A DNA stretch of 64,000 bases from Ehrlichia muris AS145. Lineage in GTDB: Bacteria > Pseudomonadota > Alphaproteobacteria > Rickettsiales > Anaplasmataceae. The stretch lies in contig NC_023063.1 of NCBI RefSeq assembly GCF_000508225.1, positions 930,001 through 994,000 of the forward strand, written 5' to 3'. The stretch's first letter is position 1. Each line of letters starts with the position of its first letter. Under the pieces are notes generated by a model. It did not search any database, was not told the origin of the DNA, and worked only from the letters and a program-made list of their open reading frames with translations. This document shows, one piece after another, positions 1 to 10,581 of this stretch. The translations under genes and the position numbers were made by a program.

Positions 1-167
1 TCAAGCGCATTGTCTTCAGAACATGACATTCTGTAATTTAGCTGCTGGATTTTATTTTCCATATTTCTCATACGACGCAACATATATATCATTATGGCAG
101 GCATTATTGCTAAAACTAATATAATAGTTACCATTAAGGTAACCAACATCGCATCTTGATAACTCAT
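1..167 (-). CDS. small membrane protein, N-terminal part only
   Basis: This reading frame starts with ATG at 167 and runs off the left edge of the window, so only about 55 residues are visible. The start has a GAG-containing ribosome site a few bases upstream. Residues about 6-30 form one strongly hydrophobic segment, followed by an arginine-rich stretch (LRRMRNMENK), the pattern of a single-pass membrane anchor with a cytoplasmic basic flank. The layout resembles the N-termini of the membrane paralogs at 2804-5843, but I see no clear sequence identity with them. I do not recognise the family. The end of the gene lies outside the window. Confidence 0.45.
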   Translation of the reverse strand, partial: MSYQDAMLVTLMVTIILVLAIMPAIMIYMLRRMRNMENKIQQLNYRMSCSEDNAL

Positions 168-1670
168 AACACACTCTTTTTAAAATTAAAATCTACTGAT
201 TTATACTAACAACTACCTATATTAACTATCTTACCCAAAGTCAAAATATATGAACCAATCTACTCTGATAGACAGTCACATGTACACCTACTGCCATGAA
301 TATCTAATACATAAAATAATACCTAACATATAACAACTTTCTGTAGCGTATTAATTTAGTAAAACATGTACACTTCACCATTTTTAAACACACCATAGAA
401 TACGAAATAGTATAATATACAAGTAATAAATTTATTAATTCACTTATCACAGATATTCAATTAAAAAGATATTATCACAACATATTTATATTTAGAACTT
501 ATAGATATAGCATACAACTTGGAATTTTTTCATATCACTCTCTATCCAGAATTACTATGATACAAGTCTCATTATTTTGCTTCTTTCAAATCATGAGTTA
601 GAAACACAATAGATTGCTATAAATTATTATCTACTACTTTTGACATAATAACTTAACATCAATAACATCCCAAACAAGAATTTCAACCATTAGACTTATA
701 CATTATCTATAACACTTTAATAGACTTAACTGTATTTAGTTATTGATATAATCAACCTTAGCTTAAAAAGGAACACCTTTCTTACAGAATAATCAAGAAA
801 TTACAACTTCTAATTTTTAAAAATTCAGCATTTATTCAAAAAAGTAGCATCTTGCTAACAAAATAATTTGCATTGATTGAAAAAAACGTATTCTTAAATC
901 ATATAACTGAAGCTAAGAATAATATAGTTAATAAAACTACTATTCTCTGTAAATTACTTAAAAGATCTTAGCAGCTTTTATTATTAATGATATTTAGTTG
1001 AAACATCAGCAAGTTAGAATCTGCTATACCTAGTGCAGGAAAAAAACAATACCTTATATTGAGATTTAATTTTTAATAAATTGTTATTTATTTCATAAAA
1101 ATATACTAATTATAGTATATTTTATTTGCAAATATTACACCAATTTTTGTTGTATGGTTTCTTCTTGAGTAAGAACTTACTTTTCAATAAAGTGCTATAT
1201 TAAGTATATTCATAACTATAAAAACCTTTTATCTTATTTTCCTACAATATACCTAAAAAACACATGCGATATTACTATCTATTATTAGAAGTAAATCAAT
1301 TAACCAAAAACATCATAGAAAAAGACAAATCTTTTTCATTATAGCTTCACTTAGGAATTTGTATATCTAACAAAATTATATATTATTCAACACATGATGT
1401 ACTAAAGAAACATTGAACAACATTAGCAAAATTAACTTTCATACATAACATTTACTTCGTATATATTTTACACAATTACTTTACTATCAATTAAAACTTA
1501 TACTACAACACTTATAAAAGCATATACTAGCAAACATTACATTCATAATTAAAAACAATACTCATCATGTTATTGGATCATAATAAATATTTTTAAAATA
1601 ATCGTAATATTCTTAATGCAAAGACACTCGTAATATATGCACATATGAGATGGAACTCTTCATCATAAAA
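168..1670. other. gene-free stretch, about 1.5 kb
   Basis: Very AT-rich sequence with frequent stops in all frames. I see no tRNA-like TpsiC loop, no repeat array and no coding remnant that I can defend. Promoters for the leftward genes may lie here but none is convincing by eye. Confidence 0.6.
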
Positions 1671-2102
1671 CTAAGAACAATACATAGATATAATTTCACC
1701 CTTCCATTTTACAAGTATTTCAACTATAAGATTTGATAAATTAACTACATTATCCCAATTAATAATCAACAGTATAGTATTAACTAATAAAAAAATCATA
1801 TGCCAGTACAGTAGCTGTTTATTTCTACGTAACCAAAAATTAAATAATCTCTCCAACAGAGTATTATTAATATTCTTTAATTCATTTACTTTTTCAATGA
1901 TTTTTACTTCTTGTATATTGGGTAATTTTAAATAATCCGTAGTATTATCAATAATATAAGAAAAACTAACTTTGTATTCTTTTAACTGTATACTTAAACT
2001 ATCTACTACAATAAACTGCGCAACTTTAGATACGATATTATAAGCTTTTTTAAATTTATCCACTTTCTTATCATTGATATTTACTTTTTTCTTACCATCC
2101 AT
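1671..2102 (-). CDS. hypothetical protein with one C-terminal membrane segment
   Basis: A 143-residue protein that I do not recognise. It begins with ATG preceded by a GAGG ribosome site. The N-terminal 35 residues are lysine-rich and polar. A single hydrophobic segment lies at about residues 98-116 (LLYWHMIFLLVNTILLIINW), so most of the chain would precede the membrane anchor. It is divergent from the glycosylase gene at 2181, with about 80 bp between the two starts, so the two must share a short promoter region. Composition is as AT-rich as its surroundings. It could be a remnant of a longer gene; the regular ribosome site argues for a real gene. Confidence 0.5.
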   Translation of the reverse strand: MDGKKKVNINDKKVDKFKKAYNIVSKVAQFIVVDSLSIQLKEYKVSFSYIIDNTTDYLKLPNIQEVKIIEKVNELKNINNTLLERLFNFWLRRNKQLLYWHMIFLLVNTILLIINWDNVVNLSNLIVEILVKWKGEIISMYCS

Positions 2103-2180
2103 TCCGAAGCCTCACTATTGACAAAATAAAGTATGCTATTAGTATATCATAAACAAATTATTTTCTAGTAGAAATATACA

Positions 2181-2735
2181 GTGTCATGTTATATACTCAA
2201 AAAGCCTTTTTATGAACAATCATCACTCAATGTTGCAAGTAAATTACTTGGGAAAAGACTATCATTCAACCAATATCAAGGAATAATAACAGAAACAGAA
2301 GCATACATAGGTCAGGATGACCCGGCTGCACACTCTGCACATGGGTATACAAAGCGTACTTCTGTAATGTTTGGCAGTCCAGGATTTTCTTACGTTTATT
2401 TTATTTATGGAATGTACCACTGTCTTAACGTTGTAACTGAAGCAAAAGGGTTCCCTGCTGCAGTACTTATTAGAGGAATAGTACTACTATCTGATAATCA
2501 ACCCAACACTGTAATTAGCGGTCCAGGGAAATTATGCAAAATTCTTAAAATAACAAAAGAACATAATAATATAGATATTACACAAAATAACAACTTCTGC
2601 ATTTGTAAAACAGATATTGACATAGATAACTACATATGCACTCCCAGAATAGGAATAAGTAAAGGGAAGGAAAAATTCTGGAGGTTTGTAATTCCAGATG
2701 TAACCTTTCTACTGAATATCAAGATAAAAAGATAA
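2181..2735 (+). CDS. mpg: 3-methyladenine DNA glycosylase, AAG/MPG family
   Basis: The 184-residue protein matches the AAG (MPG) family of base-excision-repair glycosylases, which remove 3-methyladenine and related alkylated purines from DNA. Diagnostic stretches are [17 protein letters not shown] (residues about 36-52, with the catalytic Glu and the Asp-Pro-Ala-Ala-His block), the Arg-Thr-x-x-Met-Phe segment, [15 protein letters not shown] (about 72-86), and AAVLIRG. The frame opens with GTG at 2181; there is no strong ribosome site, so a slightly different start is possible, although the [19 protein letters not shown] segment is typical for the family N-terminus. Length is normal for bacterial members. 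It is a housekeeping gene embedded in an accessory region. Confidence 0.9.
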   Translation: MSCYILKKPFYEQSSLNVASKLLGKRLSFNQYQGIITETEAYIGQDDPAAHSAHGYTKRTSVMFGSPGFSYVYFIYGMYHCLNVVTEAKGFPAAVLIRGIVLLSDNQPNTVISGPGKLCKILKITKEHNNIDITQNNNFCICKTDIDIDNYICTPRIGISKGKEKFWRFVIPDVTFLLNIKIKR

Positions 2736-2803
2736 ATAGTAATTAACATAAACCCAGAATCAATAACCTAATGTTTTTTGTAAATCTGTTACATAAAATA
2801 ATG

Positions 2804-3610
2804 TTATACAGTAAGTTCTGCAGGAATTATTGGATAAATTAGTGGATATTGAACTTCTTTTTCCATCTCTATTATCCATGGAGGAGCTGTTGGCATAACT
2901 TTTTCTATAAATGGAGGAGCTGTTGGCGTAACTTTCTCTATAAATGGAGGAGCTGTTGGTGTAACTTTTTCTATAAATGGAGGAGCTTTTGGCTCAACTT
3001 TTCTATTTTCTACCGTAATATCTGTTGTTTTTGCTTGTCCATTAATACCCTGCATACCACTTTCAAAACTTTCAGCTGCTAACTTGATAAGATTTATAGC
3101 TGCAGCTTCTTTTTCATATCTATACATTTTTAAATTTACAACATAATGAGCACATCTTATTAAGTAACATATACAAAACACAATATCTTCATCACACTTA
3201 TAACCTAATTCTTGCAGTATTCCCAATTCTGTTAACTGACATTCCTCATACTCACTGAATTTTAAGCAACCGTGATAGATATTTATCTTGCTCGCTAATA
3301 TTATCGCACCAGCAACAAAATGCATTCCATAAACAATATACACGTCATTATTGTATAAACGCTTCAAATGCTTTAATTGTTTGTACATAGAATCCATTGC
3401 ACTAGTAACTTTTAAGAGATCATTACTATGAAACTGACCAAATCCTTGACACTTTACTGAAAATTTATTACTCATTTCTTGAGAACTAACTACATCAGCC
3501 CTTACCATTTTCATTCGACAACACACAGCCAAAATAACCACTGCTATTATCAAAACTACAATAACACTTAACAGCATATAGAAAAACATATAGCCAATTT
3601 TATTTTTCAT
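2804..3610 (-). CDS. single-pass membrane protein with PTAPP tail repeats; first of a four-gene tandem family
   Basis: A 268-residue member of the paralog group that also includes the genes at 3660, 4420 and 5136. Residues about 7-30 are a single membrane segment, followed by a conserved helical domain (shared pattern: LLK-T-AMD--Y-QL, then a Cys/Asp-rich middle and ending F-SGM--I). The last 60 residues are unique: a proline-rich tail made of four 11-residue units, KAPPFIEKVTP, TAPPFIEKVTP, TAPPFIEKVMP and TAPPWIIEM. Three units create the motif PTAPP. The tail units are also 33-bp repeats in DNA. Function is unknown. Position, membrane anchor and variable tail suggest a surface or secreted protein, but that is inference. 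Confidence 0.7.
   Translation of the reverse strand: MKNKIGYMFFYMLLSVIVVLIIAVVILAVCCRMKMVRADVVSSQEMSNKFSVKCQGFGQFHSNDLLKVTSAMDSMYKQLKHLKRLYNNDVYIVYGMHFVAGAIILASKINIYHGCLKFSEYEECQLTELGILQELGYKCDEDIVFCICYLIRCAHYVVNLKMYRYEKEAAAINLIKLAAESFESGMQGINGQAKTTDITVENRKVEPKAPPFIEKVTPTAPPFIEKVTPTAPPFIEKVMPTAPPWIIEMEKEVQYPLIYPIIPAELTV
2880..3011 (-). repeat. four 33-bp units encoding the APPFIEKV tail
   Basis: The sequence ggaggagctgttgg or a close variant recurs at 2880, 2913, 2946 and 2979, exactly 33 bp apart, so the array keeps frame. Each unit encodes 11 residues. The units differ at a few bases, notably the fourth, which encodes KAPP rather than TAPP. Confidence 0.9.
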
Positions 3611-3659
3611 AATATTTCTTCTTTAAACTGATGTTAAACTCACTTTTATAGGTAATACT

Positions 3660-4340
3660 TTATACTCGACACAGTGGTGGGGAATGTGGCTCCAATCTAA
3701 TTAGCATATCTTCCAATTCTTCTTTATTCTTCTCCTTAATAACCTCCATACCGCTCTTAAAAATTTCAAAAGCTGCCTTGATACGATACAAAATATTACT
3801 ATCTTCCTTCTTATAACTACAAAAATCTTCCATCCTACATTCAACACAATCAATAGCATCTTTTACTAACTTGAATATATCAGATATAATAATATTTTTA
3901 TCACATTCATAAGCTGGCTTTCTCAATATTCTCCATTCTATTAATTGACTTTCTTGATCTGCAGTCAATTTTAGACCATCTTGATACATATCTATCGTAC
4001 GTGATAACATAATTGCACAAGAAATAAAATCTATTCCAAACATAATAACACGATCATTACCAGGATGTAGACTTTTCCAGTACTGGAATTGCTCTAAAAT
4101 ATAGTTCATTGCATGAGTAATTTTTAACAAATTCTTATCATACAATGGATCACATTCTTTAAGCCTGGCACTCAATATTTCGCCTACTCTTTTTTTAGCA
4201 GCTCGGCAACTTTTTTGCCTCCGAACCTCTATACTATCAGTACAAACAAGTACTATACCTGCAATCAATATAGCAACAATAATCATCGCGATCATAGCCA
4301 TCAAGAAATAGAAATTCTCATATTTTATTATATCTTTCAT
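3660..4340 (-). CDS. single-pass membrane protein, tandem paralog 2
   Basis: A 226-residue paralog of the neighbouring genes at 2804, 4420 and 5136. ATG start with an AGGG ribosome site. A membrane segment covers residues about 11-33. The shared body is clear: LLKITHAMNYILEQFQYWKS at about residues 69-88, then AIMLSRTIDMYQDGLKLTAD, matching the same region of the 4420 protein (AILLSRTINMYQDNKKLTSA). It ends with SPPLCRV, a short proline patch in place of the long PPF repeat tail of paralog 1. It lies 50 bp upstream of paralog 1 and 80 bp downstream of paralog 3, so the four genes may be one transcript. No known family. Confidence 0.7.
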   Translation of the reverse strand: MKDIIKYENFYFLMAMIAMIIVAILIAGIVLVCTDSIEVRRQKSCRAAKKRVGEILSARLKECDPLYDKNLLKITHAMNYILEQFQYWKSLHPGNDRVIMFGIDFISCAIMLSRTIDMYQDGLKLTADQESQLIEWRILRKPAYECDKNIIISDIFKLVKDAIDCVECRMEDFCSYKKEDSNILYRIKAAFEIFKSGMEVIKEKNKEELEDMLIRLEPHSPPLCRV

Positions 4341-4419
4341 TATATCACCCTTTATTAAGTATTAATACTAAATTAATTAATTTATCTTAATTAAAATACC
4401 TGCTTCATATAAAACAACA

Positions 4420-5121
4420 CTACAAAACCGGATAGATCTTCCGATATTGAGTCTCATCTTGTGCTTTCACCAATACAGGAGGAGCTGCATCCGTTATTAG
4501 ATTAAAAACTTGCCCATGTACTGCTGCTTCTTGTTTCTCAATAGCCCGCATATTACTTTTAAAAACTGAAAATGCTCTCTCTACAGAATAACGAATAACC
4601 ATATCCTCCTCAGAATCAACATCTATGTATTTAACACAACCACTAGCACGTTCTACTAATTTAGATACATCATATCTAATAACATTTTCAGCACATTTAT
4701 TACTTATATTACTTGGTGCCATCAATATTCCTAACTCTTTTAACTTATGCTCTTCAGCACTAGTTAATTTTTTGTTATCTTGATACATATTTATTGTACG
4801 CGATAACAGGATCGCACGATACATATCACACATTCCATAATCAATAACATTGCACCTAGGATGTGTATCTTTCCAACACTGAAATAGATATAATATACAA
4901 TCCATTGTATCAGTAGCAGACAATAAACTTCTATCACATTCTGGCCTAAATGGTCTACTCATCAAAAAATCAGATACTTCTTCTGCAGCCAACGCACGAG
5001 CGCGTGACACATTAACAGAACGACGTATAGCACAAACAACTGCCAGTACTATTAAAATTATCACCATATTTAATATAAGAGCCATATATACCAAAAACCA
5101 GGCATCACTTGTATTTTTCAC
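4420..5121 (-). CDS. single-pass membrane protein, tandem paralog 3
   Basis: A 233-residue paralog of the genes at 2804, 3660 and 5136. It starts with GTG at 5121, and a strong AGGAGA ribosome site five bases upstream supports that codon. Residues about 8-31 form the membrane segment. The body shares AILLSRTINMYQDNKKLTSA and FSVFKSNMRAIEKQ with its neighbours. The tail contains DAAPPVLVKAQDE, a single proline patch that aligns with the APPFIEKV units of paralog 1, suggesting that the ancestor carried one unit which later expanded in paralog 1. Function unknown. Confidence 0.7.
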   Translation of the reverse strand: MKNTSDAWFLVYMALILNMVIILIVLAVVCAIRRSVNVSRARALAAEEVSDFLMSRPFRPECDRSLLSATDTMDCILYLFQCWKDTHPRCNVIDYGMCDMYRAILLSRTINMYQDNKKLTSAEEHKLKELGILMAPSNISNKCAENVIRYDVSKLVERASGCVKYIDVDSEEDMVIRYSVERAFSVFKSNMRAIEKQEAAVHGQVFNLITDAAPPVLVKAQDETQYRKIYPVL

Positions 5122-5135
5122 TGTAATCTCCTCTA

Positions 5136-5843
5136 TTAATCACTAATACTAAATTTATTAACCATATTGTAACTATCACACACGTTATATGCTGATACCA
5201 GCTGTGATACATTAGACCTGCATGAGCATGATGTTGATTCATTTTCTGCCTTAATAGCTTGCATACTACTGTCAAAAATTTCAGAAGCTGCACTAATACG
5301 GCACAAAACTCTCCTTTCCATTTCAGAATCACATGACCAATATTTAGATACAATATATCTAACAACACGCTCTACTGAGCGTTCTATCTGAAGTCTAGTA
5401 ACACATTCATTACATCCATTACCTTGCTTTGTACACACTATTAACTTCTTTAACTCATTAATCTCATCTGTACTTATTTCTCTAACACTTTGATACATAC
5501 CCAGCCTATACGCTACCATTTTTGCCTTAGCAAAAAACAACTCTGCATTCTCTACATACAAACTATTAGGTTCTAAAATTCTCAAACACACCAATTGATC
5601 TGAAATATAATCCATTGCATGAATAACTTTTACAAGATTCTTATCAAGATTCTCATTATGTGATAGTTCAAATTCTTTAAGTTTTATATTCAATGCATCA
5701 TATACTTCTTCCCGAGCAGATTTAGAAATATTCACCATATTTACGACATAACACACAATAGCAACAATTAGTGCTACTACCCAAAATATAGCAACAGCTA
5801 CTGCAACATATGCAAATATATATGTACCCATTATATCTCTCAT
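5136..5843 (-). CDS. single-pass membrane protein, tandem paralog 4 (first gene in transcription order)
   Basis: A 235-residue paralog, and the first of the four in transcription order. ATG at 5843 has a strong AGGGAGA ribosome site. The membrane segment lies at residues about 8-35. The family body is present: LVKVIHAMDYISDQLVCLR near residue 68 and IFDSSMQAIKAENES near residue 190. The proline patch of the other three is absent; instead there is a serine/cysteine-rich tail (STSCSCRSN). The stop is only 14 bp from the start of paralog 3, which suggests co-transcription. Function unknown. Confidence 0.7.
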   Translation of the reverse strand: MRDIMGTYIFAYVAVAVAIFWVVALIVAIVCYVVNMVNISKSAREEVYDALNIKLKEFELSHNENLDKNLVKVIHAMDYISDQLVCLRILEPNSLYVENAELFFAKAKMVAYRLGMYQSVREISTDEINELKKLIVCTKQGNGCNECVTRLQIERSVERVVRYIVSKYWSCDSEMERRVLCRISAASEIFDSSMQAIKAENESTSCSCRSNVSQLVSAYNVCDSYNMVNKFSISD

Positions 5844-6149
5844 TACATCTCCCTTTATTTAAAATTAATTAATATTAATTAATTTTAGATTAAGATATTT
5901 ACTTTAGCAAGTCTTTTATAATTTTTCTGATTTTTGACTTTAACTTTACTATTACTAAAGATAAAGACTTTTCCAACATAAAACCCACTATTAACTACTT
6001 CCTCTTGTTACGTAAATAACCCACATTACCACGTTTACAACATAGAATGTCCTTCTCTATTTTCGGCTTCCTTGAACACAATACGCAGAAATATGAGCTT
6101 CCACACACATGCTTAACAGCAGGTGTTACTAGACTCACATACCCAGATT

Positions 6150-6365
6150 TAGAGCATGATCAAGATCTTTCATGTTAATTGTCTGTTGCGGAATACTTGC
6201 AATATAATCCTGGATAACCTCCTGGTAAATACCTAACTTATAAACCGCTACCTTTGCAACAGTAATAGCCTAATACTCCCTTCTGACCACATGAACTACT
6301 AGATTTTAAATTATCCAAACATATAAATACCCAAATTATATAATTCACTGCACAAGCAAATATAT
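6150..6365 (-). pseudogene. decayed fifth copy of the 2804-5843 membrane paralog family
   Basis: Read on the minus strand, this stretch lines up with the middle of paralog 4. The plus-strand string ctggtaaatacctaactta at about 6220 parallels ttgatacatacccagccta in paralog 4 near 5490. Further on, tatataattcactgcacaag at about 6338 parallels tataatccattgcatgaat near 5605. Stops and indels break every frame, and the N-terminal membrane segment is not recognisable. The remnant may extend left to about 6000. Confidence 0.5.
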
Positions 6366-6386
6366 AGAAGAATTTCACCTTACATC

Positions 6387-6558
6387 ACATGATTCTTTTA
6401 ATAAATTTACTTATATTAATAATATACTAGATCTTACAATAAATCAATTTAATATTTTAATGCTTTATCTAAACATGATTCTTTTAATAAATTTACTTAC
6501 ATTAATAATATACTAGATCTTATAATAAATCAACTTAATATTTTAATGTTTTATCTAA
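6387..6558. repeat. 86-bp direct tandem duplication
   Basis: Two adjacent copies of an 86-bp sequence starting acatgattcttttaataaat begin at 6387 and 6473. They differ at only a handful of positions, so the duplication is recent. It lies in non-coding sequence beside the decayed paralog. Confidence 0.9.
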
Positions 6559-7803
6559 AAAATAAAATCTCTATTAAAAATCTTATATTAATTTATAATG
6601 TCCTTAACAAAATACAACAAGTTTTGTAATTAATACCTTTATTAGAATTCAATACGCACAAACATTGACCCTTGATATTAGAAAATGTGTCACAGCAACA
6701 TCTTTCCCTACAATTAGGAAGTTGATCTATGTACTTACTTTAACCTCATCAAAATATCTATCTAATAGATTTATTATTAAATTCTATACGATATTTATGT
6801 AATAAAATCTCTAAGCTTTTCCTTTAACTTCTAAAAAACAAGGAATATATTTGAAAAAGCCATAAGGTCATAACATTTTATACAAATTTAAATTATTAAC
6901 GATTTAAAAAAATTATGCACAGCTCTATACATAGTAATACACAAAATATATAGATACCGTATTACAGCATAGATTAACGTTAATAATCATATATGTACTT
7001 TCAGCACAAAGTGAGTATAGTACAGAAAATCCTAAAGCTATGCACTTGAAAAACAGCTTTTCTACAAAGCTTGTCATAACACAATAAATGTTAATCAACT
7101 ATAAAATTCAAAAAATAACGCCCCACAAAGTCCGGAATTTCATTTTTATAAAACAAAAATTTTAGAATATTTATTATTATTAAATAGTTTATCCTTGTAT
7201 AAAAATATTTACTATACCATTACTCATGTAAAATGTTGTAAATCGACTTATATCTTAGCAATAAACTTTTAGAATCTGGTTCACTCTATCTTCCACTCTT
7301 ACTACTAACTTAATATGCACGTTATGTTAATAAATCTCAAAATACTTCCTATACCCCATATAGAATTAAAATCTGCTCGTCGTATGTAAAAAAGAACTTC
7401 CTTTTATTATGTCTTGTGAATACCATCAAAGTACCTTTCTGTTGCTTGGTTGCACCTAGATCCACATCCTAATGTCCTAAACTCGTTCTTAATATAGTCA
7501 ATATTTATCCATAAACTTGTTACTGCATCACAATATAGACAATGGTTCACAATAAAAACCACAAGAATTACCACATAAATCACAAATAACACCATTCAAC
7601 AATCTACTACATAAGTCATTCTTAATTAACTATAATAATTTTATCAAATATACCCTACCTAGCTCCTTCCAAATTATAATACCTTATTATAAAAATAATG
7701 AGTAATAAGATTAAAATCCTTACATCAATTATGACTATCAAATCCACCAAGACAGTCTGATCATATTAATAATTCTTAAAAGAAGCTAATATTCCATTAC
7801 TGA
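6559..7803. other. mostly gene-free stretch
   Basis: AT-rich, with no clear gene apart from the doubtful small frame at 7407-7595 listed separately. I see no RNA gene and no repeat. Confidence 0.5.
7407..7595 (-). CDS. possible 62-residue membrane peptide
   Basis: ATG-initiated frame with a hydrophobic N-terminus (MVLFVIYVVILVVFIVNH) followed by a short polar tail with several cysteines. The N-terminal pattern matches that of the surrounding membrane proteins, so it may be a truncated paralog or a remnant. It has no convincing ribosome site. I cannot exclude a chance frame. Confidence 0.25.
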   Translation of the reverse strand: MVLFVIYVVILVVFIVNHCLYCDAVTSLWINIDYIKNEFRTLGCGSRCNQATERYFDGIHKT

Positions 7804-8574
7804 TTAATATACAAAATCTACATTTTCATACGCATAGCTTTCAACATCACTTTCAACATCACTTAAAGATATACTAGAAAACGTAATATAATCTTCATCA
7901 TAAAAAAATCCATCCTCATATAGCTCAGTATCACTATAAAATCCATCTAGTACTTTAATATCCTTTATAACGAAGCTAAGCCCTTTAGTAATAAAAGCCA
8001 ACCCGTAGTCTAATTTTACATGATATACCTTCATGAAATCAATTTGATCTACTTCCATATCCTTTATTAAATTAAAAACATTCCCTAATAAAACACGTAT
8101 GTATGGTATATTTTGTAATTCACATTTTACTAAAGTGTGTTGGTATTCACTAGATACAAATATTGATTCTTTAGATTGAGAAATAATATTATGTAACAGT
8201 AATATTTTCTTATAAATATCATCATTACTCAGAACTCTATCTATTAAATCAGACATTCGATTTTGTACATAATCAAAACCAACCTTAAGCATCAAAACAC
8301 CATATTGAGCAGATCCAACTTCTATAGACTCAACCCCACTTGTATCACAAGCATCTTTTAACTGCTTTTCTAACTTCCTCTTTAAATTACAAACAATATA
8401 ATTATGCAACACACGATTATAAACACCAGGCATACACTTAGATAACGTATTAACTTTATCTAGTTCCCTTTTAGAATTTCTATACATCCTCAACACATTA
8501 CACAATACTAAAGCAAGAACAATAAATATCAAAGTACTAACTATAGCCATAGATAAACAAATTTCATATTTCAT
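7804..8574 (-). CDS. hypothetical single-pass membrane protein with acidic tail
   Basis: A 256-residue protein with ATG start and no known family. Residues about 7-28 form a membrane segment, followed by a basic flank (RMYRNSKRELDK). The middle is helical and unremarkable. The last 45 residues are strongly acidic and tyrosine-rich (GFYSDTELYEDGFFYDEDY and DVESDVESYAYENVDFVY), with a small DVES duplication. The general plan, an N-terminal anchor, a helical body and a variable tail, matches the 2804-5843 group, though I see no convincing residue-level homology. Acidic tyrosine-containing tails occur in proteins that act on host cells, but no known motif is present. Confidence 0.65.
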   Translation of the reverse strand: MKYEICLSMAIVSTLIFIVLALVLCNVLRMYRNSKRELDKVNTLSKCMPGVYNRVLHNYIVCNLKRKLEKQLKDACDTSGVESIEVGSAQYGVLMLKVGFDYVQNRMSDLIDRVLSNDDIYKKILLLHNIISQSKESIFVSSEYQHTLVKCELQNIPYIRVLLGNVFNLIKDMEVDQIDFMKVYHVKLDYGLAFITKGLSFVIKDIKVLDGFYSDTELYEDGFFYDEDYITFSSISLSDVESDVESYAYENVDFVY

Positions 8575-10581
8575 GATATAAACTCACAAGTTAATAAAAT
8601 TAAACTTATGCACTACAATCACTAATAACTATGCTAAATCAAATACAGTTAATATATTAACTAATAATGTTAAACAAAAATTAATGAACAACACCTCGTT
8701 ACAGAAATCATTACACAACAAGTTACTATACTTAGCAACATTACCCTAGAATACCAACCATATACACACTTGACTTGATTAATTAAGCACTACAGTCTGC
8801 GACTAATAACAATCATTATTGTAAATGAATACGGGCCTGATGTATTTTATACACTATATTTACAATATTAATACTACATCCTACTAGACTCATACAATAC
8901 ACTTTTTTTACTTCAGGTACTAGACCATACACTATAACAACCACCATTAATAATAAAATTAAGAATATTTAAAAATCACAAAAACCATACTGCATAAGTG
9001 ATGAAATACAGTAGCTATACTCCTTAATTTTCAAACATTAACTACTGATGTGCTTACCAACAATAATCAAAAAAGATGAGCAAGTTATGCAAATATATTG
9101 ATATTTTTATGAATCTCTTCCTCTAAAATTTTATTTTTTTCATAAAAATTGCACATGCTTAAGATTAAATATATACACTTAAATTTGTGGATCCATTCAT
9201 AGAATAACTATGTAATTTCTAAGTCTGAAAACACATTAAACTTTTTGATATTAACTAGTACACATCAAATTTTGACAATACAACCATATCATGCAGAGTA
9301 ACTCCCACACCAGAGTATAAAATCATAAACATTCCTATAGAAGTTAGATAATCAATTTTAAAAATCTTTTTCAGCAATTTCCTTGAGTCACAAAATGACC
9401 CCTCAATTATGAGACGTCGAATCCAGCTAAGTATAGAATTTCTCTACTTTAAATTTTATGAAAGAAGAACTATCTCTATATAATCTTTCCAAAAACACAC
9501 TACTCTTTTCAATTTCTCAATACTATTATAAAACTAATAATCAAATCATACACAATAATAGATAATTGCAACTTCAAACATCTTCTCAACTATAGGATAT
9601 AGCCACTATACACTTCAAATTACAATCAACTACCTAACATCATCATATGTTCCTTCAATATATTACCTAATATATTCAGAATAAACCCGCTGTATAAGGA
9701 AATCTTATGCTTAGACCACCAGTACATTTTAGTCCATCTTATACATTATTTAATTCATTTTGACTAATACTCACCTTACTATTTCAATAAACAGTCTTTT
9801 ACATAAAATAGAAAAACTGATTCATTTTTTTGTATAAAAAAGAGTACAATCAAATCAACAAATATAAAATCGATAAAATATTGTTTTTTATATTTATCAT
9901 CATCCAATAAAATACACAGAAAAATAATATATCAATATTAACTATCTTTATGTCATATTTTATAAGACATTTCCTTTATCTAGCCTTCTACTAAAATAGC
10001 ACTGACACTATAGTTACATTACATAAATTATACAACTTATAGTTCAATCTCCTCGAGAGATTCACATTATCCTCAACACTTAGTAATAACATCAATTAAC
10101 TTAAAATTGCCAGTTGTTTAAGCATCCACCAAAAATCAACACTCTATCTACTCCAGAAAAGGCTACAATTATAAATCTAGATTATCTAAAAACAATAAGC
10201 GTAACGTCACTCATACCATTATTATTAATCAACATATAAAATACAAATAGAGAATAAATTACTAGTCAGTGTTATTTATTAAATACTAAAAAATACAAAT
10301 CACTTATATTAATTACAACTTCTTACAAAGATATCTACATTCCTCTTATTAACTTTGCGTAACTAGAAAATTGCTAATCATTGATTAAATGAACAATTTT
10401 TTTTTCAAATAAAACATGCTAATTCAATCTTCAATAGTAAGACAGAAGCATTAACTATAAGTCAAACACTTATAAAGTAAAACACCTAAGCAAGACATGA
10501 AAAATCTAAAAATATCAAAATAATAGGATACTACAACCCACTAATATACCAATAATACAACAAATTAATATCTTTTTTATA
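8575..10581. other. gene-free stretch, about 2 kb
   Basis: No gene I can defend. One short minus-strand frame at 8816-8947 would encode 43 residues starting MVVVIVYGLVPEVKK; its hydrophobic start could be what is left of a membrane protein, but it has no ribosome site. No tandem repeat or RNA gene seen. Confidence 0.5.

Noticed and set aside
9400-9440. gacgtcgaatccagc considered as a tRNA T-arm
   Set aside because: No matching acceptor stem, D-arm or anticodon arm can be drawn around it.
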